NCBI GenBank assembly: GCA_029261675.1
Contig: JAJDBA010000202.1
Location: 1 to 30,084 of the forward strand
DNA length: 30,084 nt
Reading direction: 5' to 3'
From: Nitrospinaceae bacterium
GTDB lineage: Bacteria > Nitrospinota > Nitrospinia > Nitrospinales > VA-1
Below the pieces are notes generated by a model, which was not told the origin of the DNA, did no database searches, and worked only from the letters and a program-made list of their open reading frames with translations. A program made the position numbers and the translations under genes. Below are positions 22,583 through 30,084 of this stretch, piece by piece. Within the stretch, counting starts at the first letter, position 1. Each line of letters starts with the position of its first letter.

Positions 22583-22626
22583 TAGGCAATTCCACCAAAA
22601 CCACTCCGGTGAAATTTCTTTGCCTA
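22583..22626 (+). other. Stable intergenic hairpin
   Basis: TAGGCAA at 22583-22589 pairs with TTGCCTA at 22620-22626. Inside it, TTCCACC pairs with GGTGAA with one mismatch, and a few unpaired T/C bases lie on the 3' side. The 11-base loop is AAAACCACTCC. No U tract follows, so it is not a typical terminator. It lies within the inverted-repeat unit and could be part of that element's structure or an RNA element. Confidence 0.45.
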
Positions 22627-22686
22627 GTTAACCGAACCAAAAACTACTTACCATCAATAATGGACTTGCCCCCTTCACGAGTTTAT

Positions 22687-22704
22687 TATTGTTTAAGGTG
22701 CAGA
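22687..22704 (-). repeat. 18-bp inverted repeat, right copy
   Basis: This is the exact reverse complement of the repeat at 22276-22293. The shared 18 bases end at 22704, and the flanking sequence (TGGCTTTG) does not match the left flank, so no direct target duplication is apparent. About 160 bases separate it from the gamma-glutamyltransferase start. Confidence 0.8.
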
Positions 22705-22863
22705 TGGCTTTGAAATACCGTGTTTCAGTTTTTTCTCAAACCTTTCGAATATAGTGGCGAGAGTATCTTTCTTGTATCCTACTAAAGGAGCCGTTTTATC
22801 TAGAGTTTCTAATATATTGATCTATCCATAAAAATTAAAATTTATAACCGAATGGGATACGAC

Positions 22864-24603
22864 ATGAATCTTCGAATTAAATTGATTACATTTAAATTTT
22901 TAATCCCGTTTTTCTTATTTTGCTTCGGACAAAATTGGGCATTAGCCCAACAAGGTGGAATTTATACCCAAAGTGATGTATTCCACCCTGTCCGAGGACA
23001 ACAAGGAATGGTAGCCAGTCAGGAAGCCAGAGCAACTCAAATTGGTTTGGACATATTAAAAAAAGGAGGCAATGCCATTGATGCCGCTGTAGGAGTCAGT
23101 TTTGCTTTGGCTGTGACATTGCCTCGTGCTGGAAATATTGCTGGGGGTGGTTTTATGCTTGTCCATTTAGGAAAAACAGGACAAACAATTTCCATTGATT
23201 ACCGTGAAATGGCTCCCCTTGCTGCTTCCTTCGATATGTACCTCAATGAGGGAGAAGACGTTGATAAAAAACTTTCACAATTGAGTCATAAATCTGCGGG
23301 TGTCCCAGGTACCGTAGCCGGCATGGCTTATGTTTTGAAAGAATATGGGACCTTATCCTTAAAGGAAGTGATCGCCCCTGCTATTCGATTGGCTGAAGAA
23401 GGAATTATTGTCAATGAAGATATTGAATACACATTGAACAAGGGCAAGAAACGGTTACAACAGTGGCCAGAAACTGCCAGAATCTATTACAAGCCAGATG
23501 GTTCCGTCTATTCAGTAGGAGAACGAATGGTTTTTAAGGATTTAGCATGGTCTCTAAACGAAATTGCGGAAAAAGGCCCATCCGCTTTTTACGAAGGCGC
23601 GATTGCACAAAAGCTGGTGGCTGATATGAAAAAACATGGTGGATTGATTACCATGGAAGATTTGAAAAAATACCGAATTGCAATTCGCGAACCTGTCCAG
23701 GGTACATATCGTGGCCATGAAATTATTGGGATGCCACCCCCAAGCTCAGGTGGTATTCATATTATTCAAATGTTAAATATTTTAGAAGCGTTTCCTTTAG
23801 GAGACATAGGGCCTAACAGCGCGAACTCTCTCCACCTTATTGCAGAGTCGATGAAATTAGCCTTTGCCGATAGAAGTAAATATTTAGGTGACCCAGACTG
23901 GTGGGACATTCCCATAAAAGGACTAATTTCCAAAAACTACGCGACTGAACTTCGGGCAATGATCAACCGCGATAGGGTTACACCTTCTAAAATGGTTAAT
24001 CCCGAAGATCCTGACCCTTACGAAAGTGACGAAACAACTCATATTTCAGTAATGGATCAATTTGGGAATGTGGTTTCAAGTACTACCACGCTGAATTTTA
24101 GTTTTGGTTCAGGTATCGTAGTGCCGGGAACAGGCATGTTGCTAAATGATGAAATGGATAATTTTGCCGCCAAACCCGGCGTCCCCAACAGCTACGGGCT
24201 TCTCGGAGGCCAAGCAAACGCTATACAACCTACCAAAAGGCCATTAAGTTCCATGTCGCCTATGATCCTCTTAAAAGACGGAAAGCCATTTTTAGCTACC
24301 GGGAGTCCCGGTGGGCCACGCTTGATAAACGCCATACTTCAGGTGATCATTAATGTAATTGATCATCGAATGAATATCGCTGAAGCTACTAATGCCCGAC
24401 GTATTCACCATCAATGGAAACCAGACAAGCTTAGAGTTGAAAAAGGGTTTAACCCTGATACGTGGCGCTTGCTGGAAGAAAAAGGACACCAGGTTAGGGT
24501 TACAAATTCTTTAGGTTCCACACAGTCTATTTTGAAAACAGAAGAAGGTTTTAATGGCTCATCAGACCCACGCCGTTCCGGCGCATTGACGTTAGGATAT
24601 TAG
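22864..24603 (+). CDS. ggt: Gamma-glutamyltransferase (EC 2.3.2.2)
   Basis: This periplasmic enzyme hydrolyses or transpeptidates gamma-glutamyl compounds such as glutathione. The 579-residue precursor has a signal peptide (IKLITFKFLIPFFLFCFGQ, cleavage near ALA/QQ). It is made as one chain that self-cleaves before the nucleophile T391 in ETTHISVMDQFGNVVS. Other sites seen are the large-subunit GNAIDAAVG and GGGFML stretches, the oxyanion-type PLSSMSP and GSPGGPRLI, and the small-subunit NEGETP-like region LLNDEMDNFAAKPGVPN. It aligns closely with E. coli Ggt along its length. The ATG at 22864 is preferred over 22852 because GGGA lies five bases upstream. It converges on the MscS-type gene with three bases between. 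Confidence 0.95.
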   Translation: MNLRIKLITFKFLIPFFLFCFGQNWALAQQGGIYTQSDVFHPVRGQQGMVASQEARATQIGLDILKKGGNAIDAAVGVSFALAVTLPRAGNIAGGGFMLVHLGKTGQTISIDYREMAPLAASFDMYLNEGEDVDKKLSQLSHKSAGVPGTVAGMAYVLKEYGTLSLKEVIAPAIRLAEEGIIVNEDIEYTLNKGKKRLQQWPETARIYYKPDGSVYSVGERMVFKDLAWSLNEIAEKGPSAFYEGAIAQKLVADMKKHGGLITMEDLKKYRIAIREPVQGTYRGHEIIGMPPPSSGGIHIIQMLNILEAFPLGDIGPNSANSLHLIAESMKLAFADRSKYLGDPDWWDIPIKGLISKNYATELRAMINRDRVTPSKMVNPEDPDPYESDETTHISVMDQFGNVVSSTTTLNFSFGSGIVVPGTGMLLNDEMDNFAAKPGVPNSYGLLGGQANAIQPTKRPLSSMSPMILLKDGKPFLATGSPGGPRLINAILQVIINVIDHRMNIAEATNARRIHHQWKPDKLRVEKGFNPDTWRLLEEKGHQVRVTNSLGSTQSILKTEEGFNGSSDPRRSGALTLGY

Positions 24604-24606
24604 CTT

Positions 24607-26421
24607 TTATACTTGTTTCTGGTCTGAAGGTTTTGGGTTGGGAATTGTTTGTTGCGATGCAAAATTTTTAACATCATCGGAAAGACTGACGGTGACTTGG
24701 CTAAACGGAATGACCAAATTATTGTCGTTACAGATTTTCACCAGATATTTATTAACATCCCATTTCAGTGGATGATAATCTTCACCGTACAAGCCGTTTA
24801 CTTTCACCAGAACAATAAGGTTTAAAGAGCTACTTCCCGCGCTTTCAAAGTTAACGTGTAGAGACTCAATTACAGAAGGTTCTTTTCCATAATAATAGGT
24901 CAAATAATTTTTCAGCCCTACTTGAAACATTTTAGGAATCTCATCACAGATACGTGATTGGACCCCATAATCCAATCCAAATTTAATAACAAGGCGATAA
25001 CCTTTGGATAGGTTCCTTGGCTTTTGGGAGAGAAAATCAGAAGTTGGGTAATATTTTAATGACGCATAATTATAAAGTGTTACCTGTTCCATCGTTTGGC
25101 TTTCCACCCTTCCGTAAGCTTCATCATCAAGAACGACCCAATCCCCTTTGTGAGTGGGAAACCAGGGTTCGAAATCCACAACAGGACGAGAATGTTGACC
25201 AATGAGTTCTCCCACTGGCATTCTTATGATTCCACCCGCAAGCTGTTCATTTACAAGGGTGGTATAAAGTCCAATTTCTTTAACTAAAAAAGGAACGCCT
25301 TTCCAAATGATTCGTTCCCCCTCTCTCACTGTTCCCAAATTCATAATAATTCTTAATTCCTTCATAACATTGGGAATCAATTGTCTTGAAGTCCAGGCCA
25401 GAGCCATCAAAAATAAAATAGCGATACTGAGGAGTAACCAATCGTCCAATAGATAAAGCGAGATTAAACTGGCCAAAACACAAACAAATACGATAAGGAG
25501 GTTCGAAATAGTTCTGATCAGCCTTCTCAATTGTGGATTGAGTCTGTTCGAAAAAAAGGATTGCTGATTTAAAATTCCATATGCTCTTAACAAAACCCAC
25601 CACAACCCAATGAAAGTTATTGCAGCAACAAGAAGGTTTCGACCACGTTCTTTAAAAAATTTTCCAAAAGATGCTTTTGCTACATCATAAATAGAGCTTT
25701 TTGAATTTTGAAATGCTGCAAGGTTACGTTCGGCCTCCCCAAGTTTAAATTTCAGAAATTCTGGGCTATATTTGTCTTGAAGACGGGCCAATTGTTTTTG
25801 ATAAGACTGCAATATTTTTGGATCGACAGTATTGTTCTGCTCGTCAAATGTTGTTAACGCATTTAATTTACTATTTGCTATTTCATATTTGGTTATTTGG
25901 GTCTTTAGGTTCTCAATTCGGGCTTTGAGCTTGTCAATTTTTCGGGGTTTTTCTGAAACCTCATGAACGGCTTGAAGAAGGGGCATGGTGAGCTCTTGCA
26001 ACTCATCCAGCCAATTCATTCCGCTTTCCTCTTTTATGACCAAATCTTCTTCATTAATATGAGCAGCAATACTTTCAAAATTACGAGATAATTCCTTTCG
26101 CTCGCTTCTCAGGTCCTCAATTCTGTCGGTTGCTTCTTTAGTTTGAGGCCCATTTTTTAACAGCTCCACCTCATCTTTAATTTTCAACTTTCTTTGAGTT
26201 ATCTGAAAAAGCTGTTTCTTGATGATTTTAATTTCAGATGCTACTAACGCATTTGATTGGAGGGGAACTGGCTTTTCTTGAGCAAAAACGTTCAAGGGGA
26301 CAAGTGCGAAAAAAATAGTCCACCCAACAATCAAAAAGCTTGTTGAATTCCATCTGATTTTTTTAGAAAGAAGATATCCCAAAGGGAATGCTGGGAATTG
26401 ATTAAAAAGAATATTTAACAT
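24607..26421 (-). CDS. MscS-type mechanosensitive channel with long coiled-coil N-terminus
   Basis: This 604-residue protein has a hydrophobic N-terminal segment (about 28-48, ending LNVFAQE, probably a cleaved signal). A periplasmic coiled coil with many Lys/Glu heptads follows (about 60-265), then three to four transmembrane helices (about 275-365), then the MscS beta domain with VREGERIIWKGVPFLVKEIGLYTTLVN and a C-terminal alpha/beta part to residue 600. Such large MscS relatives (MscK/MscM style) open under membrane tension and protect against hypo-osmotic shock. The pore helix with its Gly/Ala pattern is less clear than in E. coli MscS. No Shine-Dalgarno sequence supports the chosen ATG, and starts at later codons are possible. 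Confidence 0.85.
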   Translation of the reverse strand: MLNILFNQFPAFPLGYLLSKKIRWNSTSFLIVGWTIFFALVPLNVFAQEKPVPLQSNALVASEIKIIKKQLFQITQRKLKIKDEVELLKNGPQTKEATDRIEDLRSERKELSRNFESIAAHINEEDLVIKEESGMNWLDELQELTMPLLQAVHEVSEKPRKIDKLKARIENLKTQITKYEIANSKLNALTTFDEQNNTVDPKILQSYQKQLARLQDKYSPEFLKFKLGEAERNLAAFQNSKSSIYDVAKASFGKFFKERGRNLLVAAITFIGLWWVLLRAYGILNQQSFFSNRLNPQLRRLIRTISNLLIVFVCVLASLISLYLLDDWLLLSIAILFLMALAWTSRQLIPNVMKELRIIMNLGTVREGERIIWKGVPFLVKEIGLYTTLVNEQLAGGIIRMPVGELIGQHSRPVVDFEPWFPTHKGDWVVLDDEAYGRVESQTMEQVTLYNYASLKYYPTSDFLSQKPRNLSKGYRLVIKFGLDYGVQSRICDEIPKMFQVGLKNYLTYYYGKEPSVIESLHVNFESAGSSSLNLIVLVKVNGLYGEDYHPLKWDVNKYLVKICNDNNLVIPFSQVTVSLSDDVKNFASQQTIPNPKPSDQKQV

Positions 26422-26633
26422 GATAATTAAAAATTAGTTTTTAAATAATTAAGCCCTGCCATTATATGCTTCAAATCACACGATCATTAAAAAAAATGAT
26501 TTTACGAGTTTTTTAAATATACTGTCTAAGTTGATCCTATTTTGAATAGTTTCAACTCGGCACATAAAATCTAGATCTATTTAGTAATAGCAAATAATTA
26601 GAAAAATCCACACTTAACTGAGGCTTAGCCCCT

Positions 26634-27080
26634 ATGCATGGAGTTGCCGATTCCATAGGATTTCAAATGAGCCTTTTGCTTTTCACCGCACTAGGCGGCT
26701 ATCAAATTGCTGCCAGAATCGCTCAGCCTGCTGTGGTAGGAGTCATACTGGCTGGAATAGTGATTGGTCCAAGTGTTCTTGGGTGGGTGACTTACACTAG
26801 TTTCGTGAAAAGCATTGCGCATCTTGGGGCCATTATCCTTCTCTTTGTAATTGGGTTGGAGTTTAAAATAAGAACAATTAGTAATTGGCGTTATGTCATC
26901 ATGGGTTTGGGGATGGTCCCTCGCGGAGAAGTTGCAATGATTATAGCCCTTTTAGCCCTTAACGAAAAAATCATAGAACAACCGGCTTATGTGGCACTTA
27001 TAATGATGAGTTTGCTAACGACATTGATTGTTCCATTGGTTCTCAAAGATTGGGTTTATGTTAATGAACAATCAAAATAA
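26634..27080 (+). CDS. CPA2 cation:proton antiporter with internal deletion
   Basis: The 148-residue product matches both ends of a KefB/NapA-type Na+(K+)/H+ antiporter but lacks the middle. Residues about 1-80 are the first three helices (ARIAQPAVVGVILAGIVIGP, then AIILLFVIGLEFKI). From about 84 the chain is the last part (WRYVIMGLGMVPRGEVAMII, then MMSLLTTLIVPLVLKDWV). Family members have about 390-420 residues, so some 230-260 residues, including the ion-binding helices, are missing in frame at about 26862-26880. It is probably a non-functional remnant, although the frame is intact. The 3' end overlaps the phosphatase gene. No ribosome-binding site precedes the ATG. Confidence 0.7.
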   Translation: MHGVADSIGFQMSLLLFTALGGYQIAARIAQPAVVGVILAGIVIGPSVLGWVTYTSFVKSIAHLGAIILLFVIGLEFKIRTISNWRYVIMGLGMVPRGEVAMIIALLALNEKIIEQPAYVALIMMSLLTTLIVPLVLKDWVYVNEQSK

Positions 27081-28263
27081 AAAAACTTTCAGACTCAAGG
27101 GAAAACCTGAAGATGATTTATCACCAGTAGACCTGAAACAAAATGACTCCATGTTACAAGAGTTAATAAATTTATCACCCGATTTATTTTTTAGAATAGA
27201 CTTAAAGGGATTTTTTGAATACCTCTCACCTTCAGCGAAAAACTTATTTGCAGATATAAAGAAGAAAGGGAGTGCAAAGACATTATTAATTGACAACCCC
27301 ACCAATCAGGAAACACTTGAAAAAATAATATTACGCTCCAAGCAAGGGGAATTCATAGCTCCCTTTAGATTGGAGTTTCTGGGTAAAGACGGCAAATGCA
27401 TTACTTTAGAAATCCAAGGTAAGCCCATTGAGGGAAATGGAAAAGTTATAGCCTATGCAGGTATTGCACATGATATATCAAGTTTGATTAAAGCAGAGGC
27501 CGTTATAAAAAAACAAAACAATCGGGCGCAAAGAGAACTAGATTTGGCAGCTCAGGTCCATTTAACCTTGATACCTCCTAACTTTGAAAACGAACAAGTA
27601 AGCATCGCTATCAACTATCTCCCCGTTTCTGGTGTGGGAGGCGATTACACAAACTACAAGCTTCTAAATGATGGAAGTATGATTTTTATTATTTGCGATG
27701 TTACTGGGCATGGCGTTCCTGCTGCCTTGTTGGTCAACCGATTGGATTCTGAATTTGAGCGACTGGCGAAGGCCAAACCTCAGCCAGGGAAATTGCTCAA
27801 CAAGTTTAACAATTTTATTAAGGAGTATTTTGAGGGTACTCGAATGTATTTAAGTGCATTTTGTGGGCACCTGAATTTTTCAACAATGAAATTGACTTAT
27901 TCGAATTATGGCCATCCTCCACAAATGCTCTTCCAGACCATGAACTCTGAAATTTCAAGTTTGGCAGCACAAACTCATTTGGTGGGACTTACGAATCAAA
28001 AACCAAGTACTGTTTTTGAAGAGAAAATAGATATAAGGCCAGGAGATCGAATTATCTGTTACACAGATGGAGTCATTGAGGCAGATGGGTCTGAAAATGA
28101 AATGTTTGGTTATGACAGGCTGAAAGGTTTTATTTTAAAAAACACGATGCACTCAAATTTTGAGTTCAATGAGAAACTAATACAGGAAGCGGAAGACTTT
28201 ACCAACGATGGATTCAATGATGACATTTGTGTTTTAAGCATAGACATAAAAGCACAATCATGA
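27058..28263 (+). CDS. PAS-domain SpoIIE-type serine phosphatase (RsbU-like)
   Basis: This 401-residue protein has a PAS sensor domain (about 30-145: ELINLSPDLFFRIDLKGF, then GKPIEGNGKVIAYAGIAHDIS), a linker helix, and a PP2C/SpoIIE phosphatase domain (about 160-395). The metal-binding residues are visible: GVGGD with D196, CDVTGHG with D214, and NDD with D388/D389 near the end. Such phosphatases dephosphorylate anti-sigma antagonists (STAS proteins) or similar switches. No STAS or HPK partner lies in the window. The ATG at 27058 or 27064 is likelier than the TTG at 27028, and either overlaps the antiporter remnant. Confidence 0.9.
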   Translation: MLMNNQNKKTFRLKGKPEDDLSPVDLKQNDSMLQELINLSPDLFFRIDLKGFFEYLSPSAKNLFADIKKKGSAKTLLIDNPTNQETLEKIILRSKQGEFIAPFRLEFLGKDGKCITLEIQGKPIEGNGKVIAYAGIAHDISSLIKAEAVIKKQNNRAQRELDLAAQVHLTLIPPNFENEQVSIAINYLPVSGVGGDYTNYKLLNDGSMIFIICDVTGHGVPAALLVNRLDSEFERLAKAKPQPGKLLNKFNNFIKEYFEGTRMYLSAFCGHLNFSTMKLTYSNYGHPPQMLFQTMNSEISSLAAQTHLVGLTNQKPSTVFEEKIDIRPGDRIICYTDGVIEADGSENEMFGYDRLKGFILKNTMHSNFEFNEKLIQEAEDFTNDGFNDDICVLSIDIKAQS

Positions 28264-28269
28264 AAACGG

Positions 28270-28659
28270 TTAGAACTGAAATCTGAAAATCGTAGCGGGT
28301 TTGGTATTCGGCTTACTACCAGAGGAGTAAGGGTCCCATGTATCCCCTTCTTTTTCAGGGTCATAGTATTTAGGTTTAAAACGTTTGTCTTCAAACCTAC
28401 TCCTTTTTTTGTCTTTCCTTGTCAAAGATTCATCAGTTCGCCATTTATTTCTCGGCTCAACTGGTTCCCGCCATTCATTTGAAGAATCAAAAAGCTCTTC
28501 TGAGAGAGGAGTTCTACGTCCATCATTGACTTTAGGGGCAGGAGGGGCTGCTATAGCATTTACGTTAACCCAAATCAAAAATGAAAAAGACATTAAGGTT
28601 ATCAGAGCAAATGAAGAGTTTTCCTCCTCTGAGATTACTTTAAAAATTTGTTGCGCCAT
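28270..28659 (-). CDS. Hypothetical protein with N-terminal membrane/signal segment
   Basis: This 129-residue protein has a hydrophobic stretch at about 18-37 (ALITLMSFSFLIWVNVNAIA), followed by a hydrophilic chain rich in Arg, Lys, Pro, Glu and Asp (NDGRRTPLSEELFDSS, KDKKRSRFEDKRFKPKYYDPEKEGD, ending IFRFQF). The segment may be a signal peptide or an anchor. No ribosome-binding site is seen, and the first 25 bases overlap the 3' end of the solute-binding protein on the same strand, suggesting coupled translation. I do not recognise a family. A later Met at residue 23 is an alternative start. Confidence 0.5.
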   Translation of the reverse strand: MAQQIFKVISEEENSSFALITLMSFSFLIWVNVNAIAAPPAPKVNDGRRTPLSEELFDSSNEWREPVEPRNKWRTDESLTRKDKKRSRFEDKRFKPKYYDPEKEGDTWDPYSSGSKPNTKPATIFRFQF

Positions 28660-29462
28660 TTTAGTGATTTAAACCAATAGTTATGAGTAGAGCTTAGCCA
28701 GGTGTCACTTTCTCGAGCTATAATCCAAGAGTTGATAAAATTTAAAAAATCCGCGTCTCCTTTTTGAATAGCAAAACCTGCTTTTGTAATTAATAGCGGT
28801 CTCGATAAAGGCACATCCACTTTATCAGGGTGTGCTAAGGCAATGAATTGTGGAATGGGTTTCGATTCCATATAAACATGAATCTTGCCAGCAACAAGAT
28901 CATTTTCAACTTCCTTGGAGGTTTTATATTTTACCAAAGAGGCTTTATTAAAAATCCGTTGGGCAAGACCTTCAGTTACAGTTTCTGACACCACTCCAAT
29001 TTTCATTTTCTCTTGGTTGAGCTCTTCCAAACCGTCAATATCTTTTGTTAATGAAATGTTGGTCGCTATATTGATTCCTGCTGTTGCGTAGGGCTGGCTG
29101 AAGTTTATTTTCAATGCACGCTGTGGAGTGATTGCCATTCCGGCAACAATGATGTCAATTTTATCGTCTAGGAGAGCAGGAATAAGTTTATCCCAATCAT
29201 AAGGGGAAAACTGCGGTTTGAGCCCCATATCATTAGCAAGTTTTTCAGCAACATCTATTTCGAATCCAACAAGGTCTTCATTTTTGTCTTCGAAAACCCA
29301 GGGGGTGAACAAAGCCACTCCTACTCGAAGCTTTCCCGATTTTAAAATACTCTGAAATTTTGAAGATGAAACCGACTCAGCCGACCCAGCAGGTTGATTA
29401 GATATCGTCACAAAAAAAAGAGAGAGAAATAATAATACAAAATACTTTTTTAAATTCATCAT
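28635..29462 (-). CDS. Amino-acid-type periplasmic solute-binding protein (family 3)
   Basis: This 275-residue exported protein has a signal peptide (LKKYFVLLFLSLFFVTIS, ending near GSA/ES) and the bacterial family-3 binding fold: FQSILKSGKLRVGVALFTPWVF, LVGFEIDVAEKLANDMG, DIIVAGMAITPQRALKINFSQPY, then the second lobe (KIGVVSETVTEGL ... AGKIHVYMESKPIPQF ... GFAIQKGDADF). These proteins bind amino acids or similar ligands for ABC transport, or feed a sensor. No permease or ATPase gene is adjacent, so it is an orphan. The ATG at 29462 is chosen over 29498 because the signal peptide begins there. Confidence 0.85.
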   Translation of the reverse strand: MMNLKKYFVLLFLSLFFVTISNQPAGSAESVSSSKFQSILKSGKLRVGVALFTPWVFEDKNEDLVGFEIDVAEKLANDMGLKPQFSPYDWDKLIPALLDDKIDIIVAGMAITPQRALKINFSQPYATAGINIATNISLTKDIDGLEELNQEKMKIGVVSETVTEGLAQRIFNKASLVKYKTSKEVENDLVAGKIHVYMESKPIPQFIALAHPDKVDVPLSRPLLITKAGFAIQKGDADFLNFINSWIIARESDTWLSSTHNYWFKSLKWRNKFLK

Positions 29463-29498
29463 AATGTTTCTTTTAAAGGGAAAGGTTTCGAAAATCAT

Positions 29499-29937
29499 TT
29501 AGTTTTTCTTTGGATAGACAAAGTTTATATAATAATTTATTTAATTCTTTTCATGAATTTGCAACCATGCTTTGGCCAGATCCTAGGTTAGGGAAATCTT
29601 GTCTGAGGTCATCTGCCTTTCAATATCGTCTTTTTAAATCTCTTGGCCTGCAAAACATCTGTTTCCCAGGTTATATTGTGCACTAAAAGGGGTAAAGTCT
29701 TTTCTTGACTACATCTTAACCCCTGAGTTCTATTGTCAGATTTTACCTGTTTGGTGCAAGTAATGGAAGGTTATCCTTCGAGAGCCTTAGGATGACAACG
29801 AAAGCCAGCCCTTCCTCAAACCCGTCGAACAAAATGCTCGCTATTGTTCGAGCCTATGAGAGGTGGGAAGTGTTTTTGACCTTGGGGCTTGAGTTTGTCT
29901 GGCTCTGCGCTAAACTCCCCCTGTCCGTGGGACGGAT
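29499..29937. other. Intergenic region with several hairpins downstream of tRNA-Thr
   Basis: No gene is seen in this 439-base stretch. Its right part carries three inverted repeats in a row: ATCCT/AGGAT at 29773-29793 (within a sequence resembling common intergenic repeats of the form ATCCTTCGA...AGGATGACA), TCGAACA/TGTTCGA at 29825-29851, and a longer one at 29884-29921. The left part (29499-29760) holds nothing I can name. Confidence 0.4.
29884..29921 (-). terminator. Hairpin 3' of tRNA-Thr, possible terminator
   Basis: GGGG and GAGTTT at 29884-29896 pair with AAACTC and CCCC at 29912-29921, giving a ten-pair stem with a three-base bulge and a 15-base loop. Read on the minus strand it lies 17 bases after the tRNA. 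There is only a short A/T run after it, so termination is plausible but not certain. Confidence 0.35.
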
Positions 29938-30012
<75 letters not shown>

Positions 30013-30084
30013 AATGGGATTGGGTGTGGATTGAAAGAATGTACTTTACCTGTTTTTTGCCTTAAAAATCAACAGCAAATCCTT

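Larger units (their letters stand above)
22497..22863. other. Intergenic region before gamma-glutamyltransferase
   Basis: This 367-base stretch contains three things: a possible weak terminator for the 59-residue gene (CAGGT/ACCTG stem with TTTATTTTA, about 22508-22535), a longer hairpin at 22583-22626, and the right inverted-repeat copy. The remaining 160 bases up to the gamma-glutamyltransferase start are AT-rich, and I see no further gene there. The promoter for that enzyme is expected here but no clear box pair was identified. Confidence 0.4.

Overview
This window comes from a bacterial chromosome with a two-membrane envelope. It encodes a periplasmic c-type cytochrome, a lipoprotein, MarC and MscS-type membrane proteins and a gamma-glutamyltransferase with a signal peptide. 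Base composition is moderately AT-rich and many genes lack a clear Shine-Dalgarno sequence. I cannot place the lineage from sequence alone. A deltaproteobacterial-like or Nitrospinota-like marine organism is my best guess, held with low confidence. I see no transposase, integrase or CRISPR array.

Left part (1-14900): the 5' end of a DEAD-box RNA helicase; a zinc-ribbon protein with an M50-like HEAGH motif; a CBS-pair protein; MarC; a DUF2062 protein; an overlapping MBOAT acyltransferase and SGNH-type partner pair, probably for O-acylation of a surface polymer; and a secreted ankyrin-repeat protein. These are followed by an orphan GAF histidine kinase, a NarX/NarL-like kinase and response regulator pair, a secreted DUF1264 protein, a monohaem cytochrome c, a 54-residue gene with a very strong ribosome-binding site, an Ala/Glu-rich coiled-coil protein, an ArsC-type reductase and a second CBS-pair protein.

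Centre (14900-22100): the most interesting part. A two-TM potassium channel lies divergently from a three-gene operon (lipoprotein, duplicated DUF350 membrane protein, membrane-fused spermidine-synthase-like enzyme). This operon converges on a five-gene operon on the other strand (DUF2617, J-domain protein, DUF2170/YjfI-like, PspA/IM30, DUF4178). The content resembles the E. coli yjfIJKLMC neighbourhood, but an aminopropyltransferase-like enzyme replaces the ATP-grasp glutathionylspermidine synthetase-like YjfC, and a K+ channel and a co-chaperone are added. I read it as an envelope-stress or membrane-protection system that uses a polyamine-like metabolite.

Right part (22100-30084): a roughly 430-bp unit bounded by a perfect 18-bp inverted repeat and carrying a 59-residue membrane protein; gamma-glutamyltransferase; an MscS-type channel with a long coiled-coil region; a cation:proton antiporter missing its middle; a PAS-SpoIIE phosphatase; a small hypothetical protein; an orphan amino-acid-type solute-binding protein; a hairpin-rich intergenic stretch; and tRNA-Thr(CGT).
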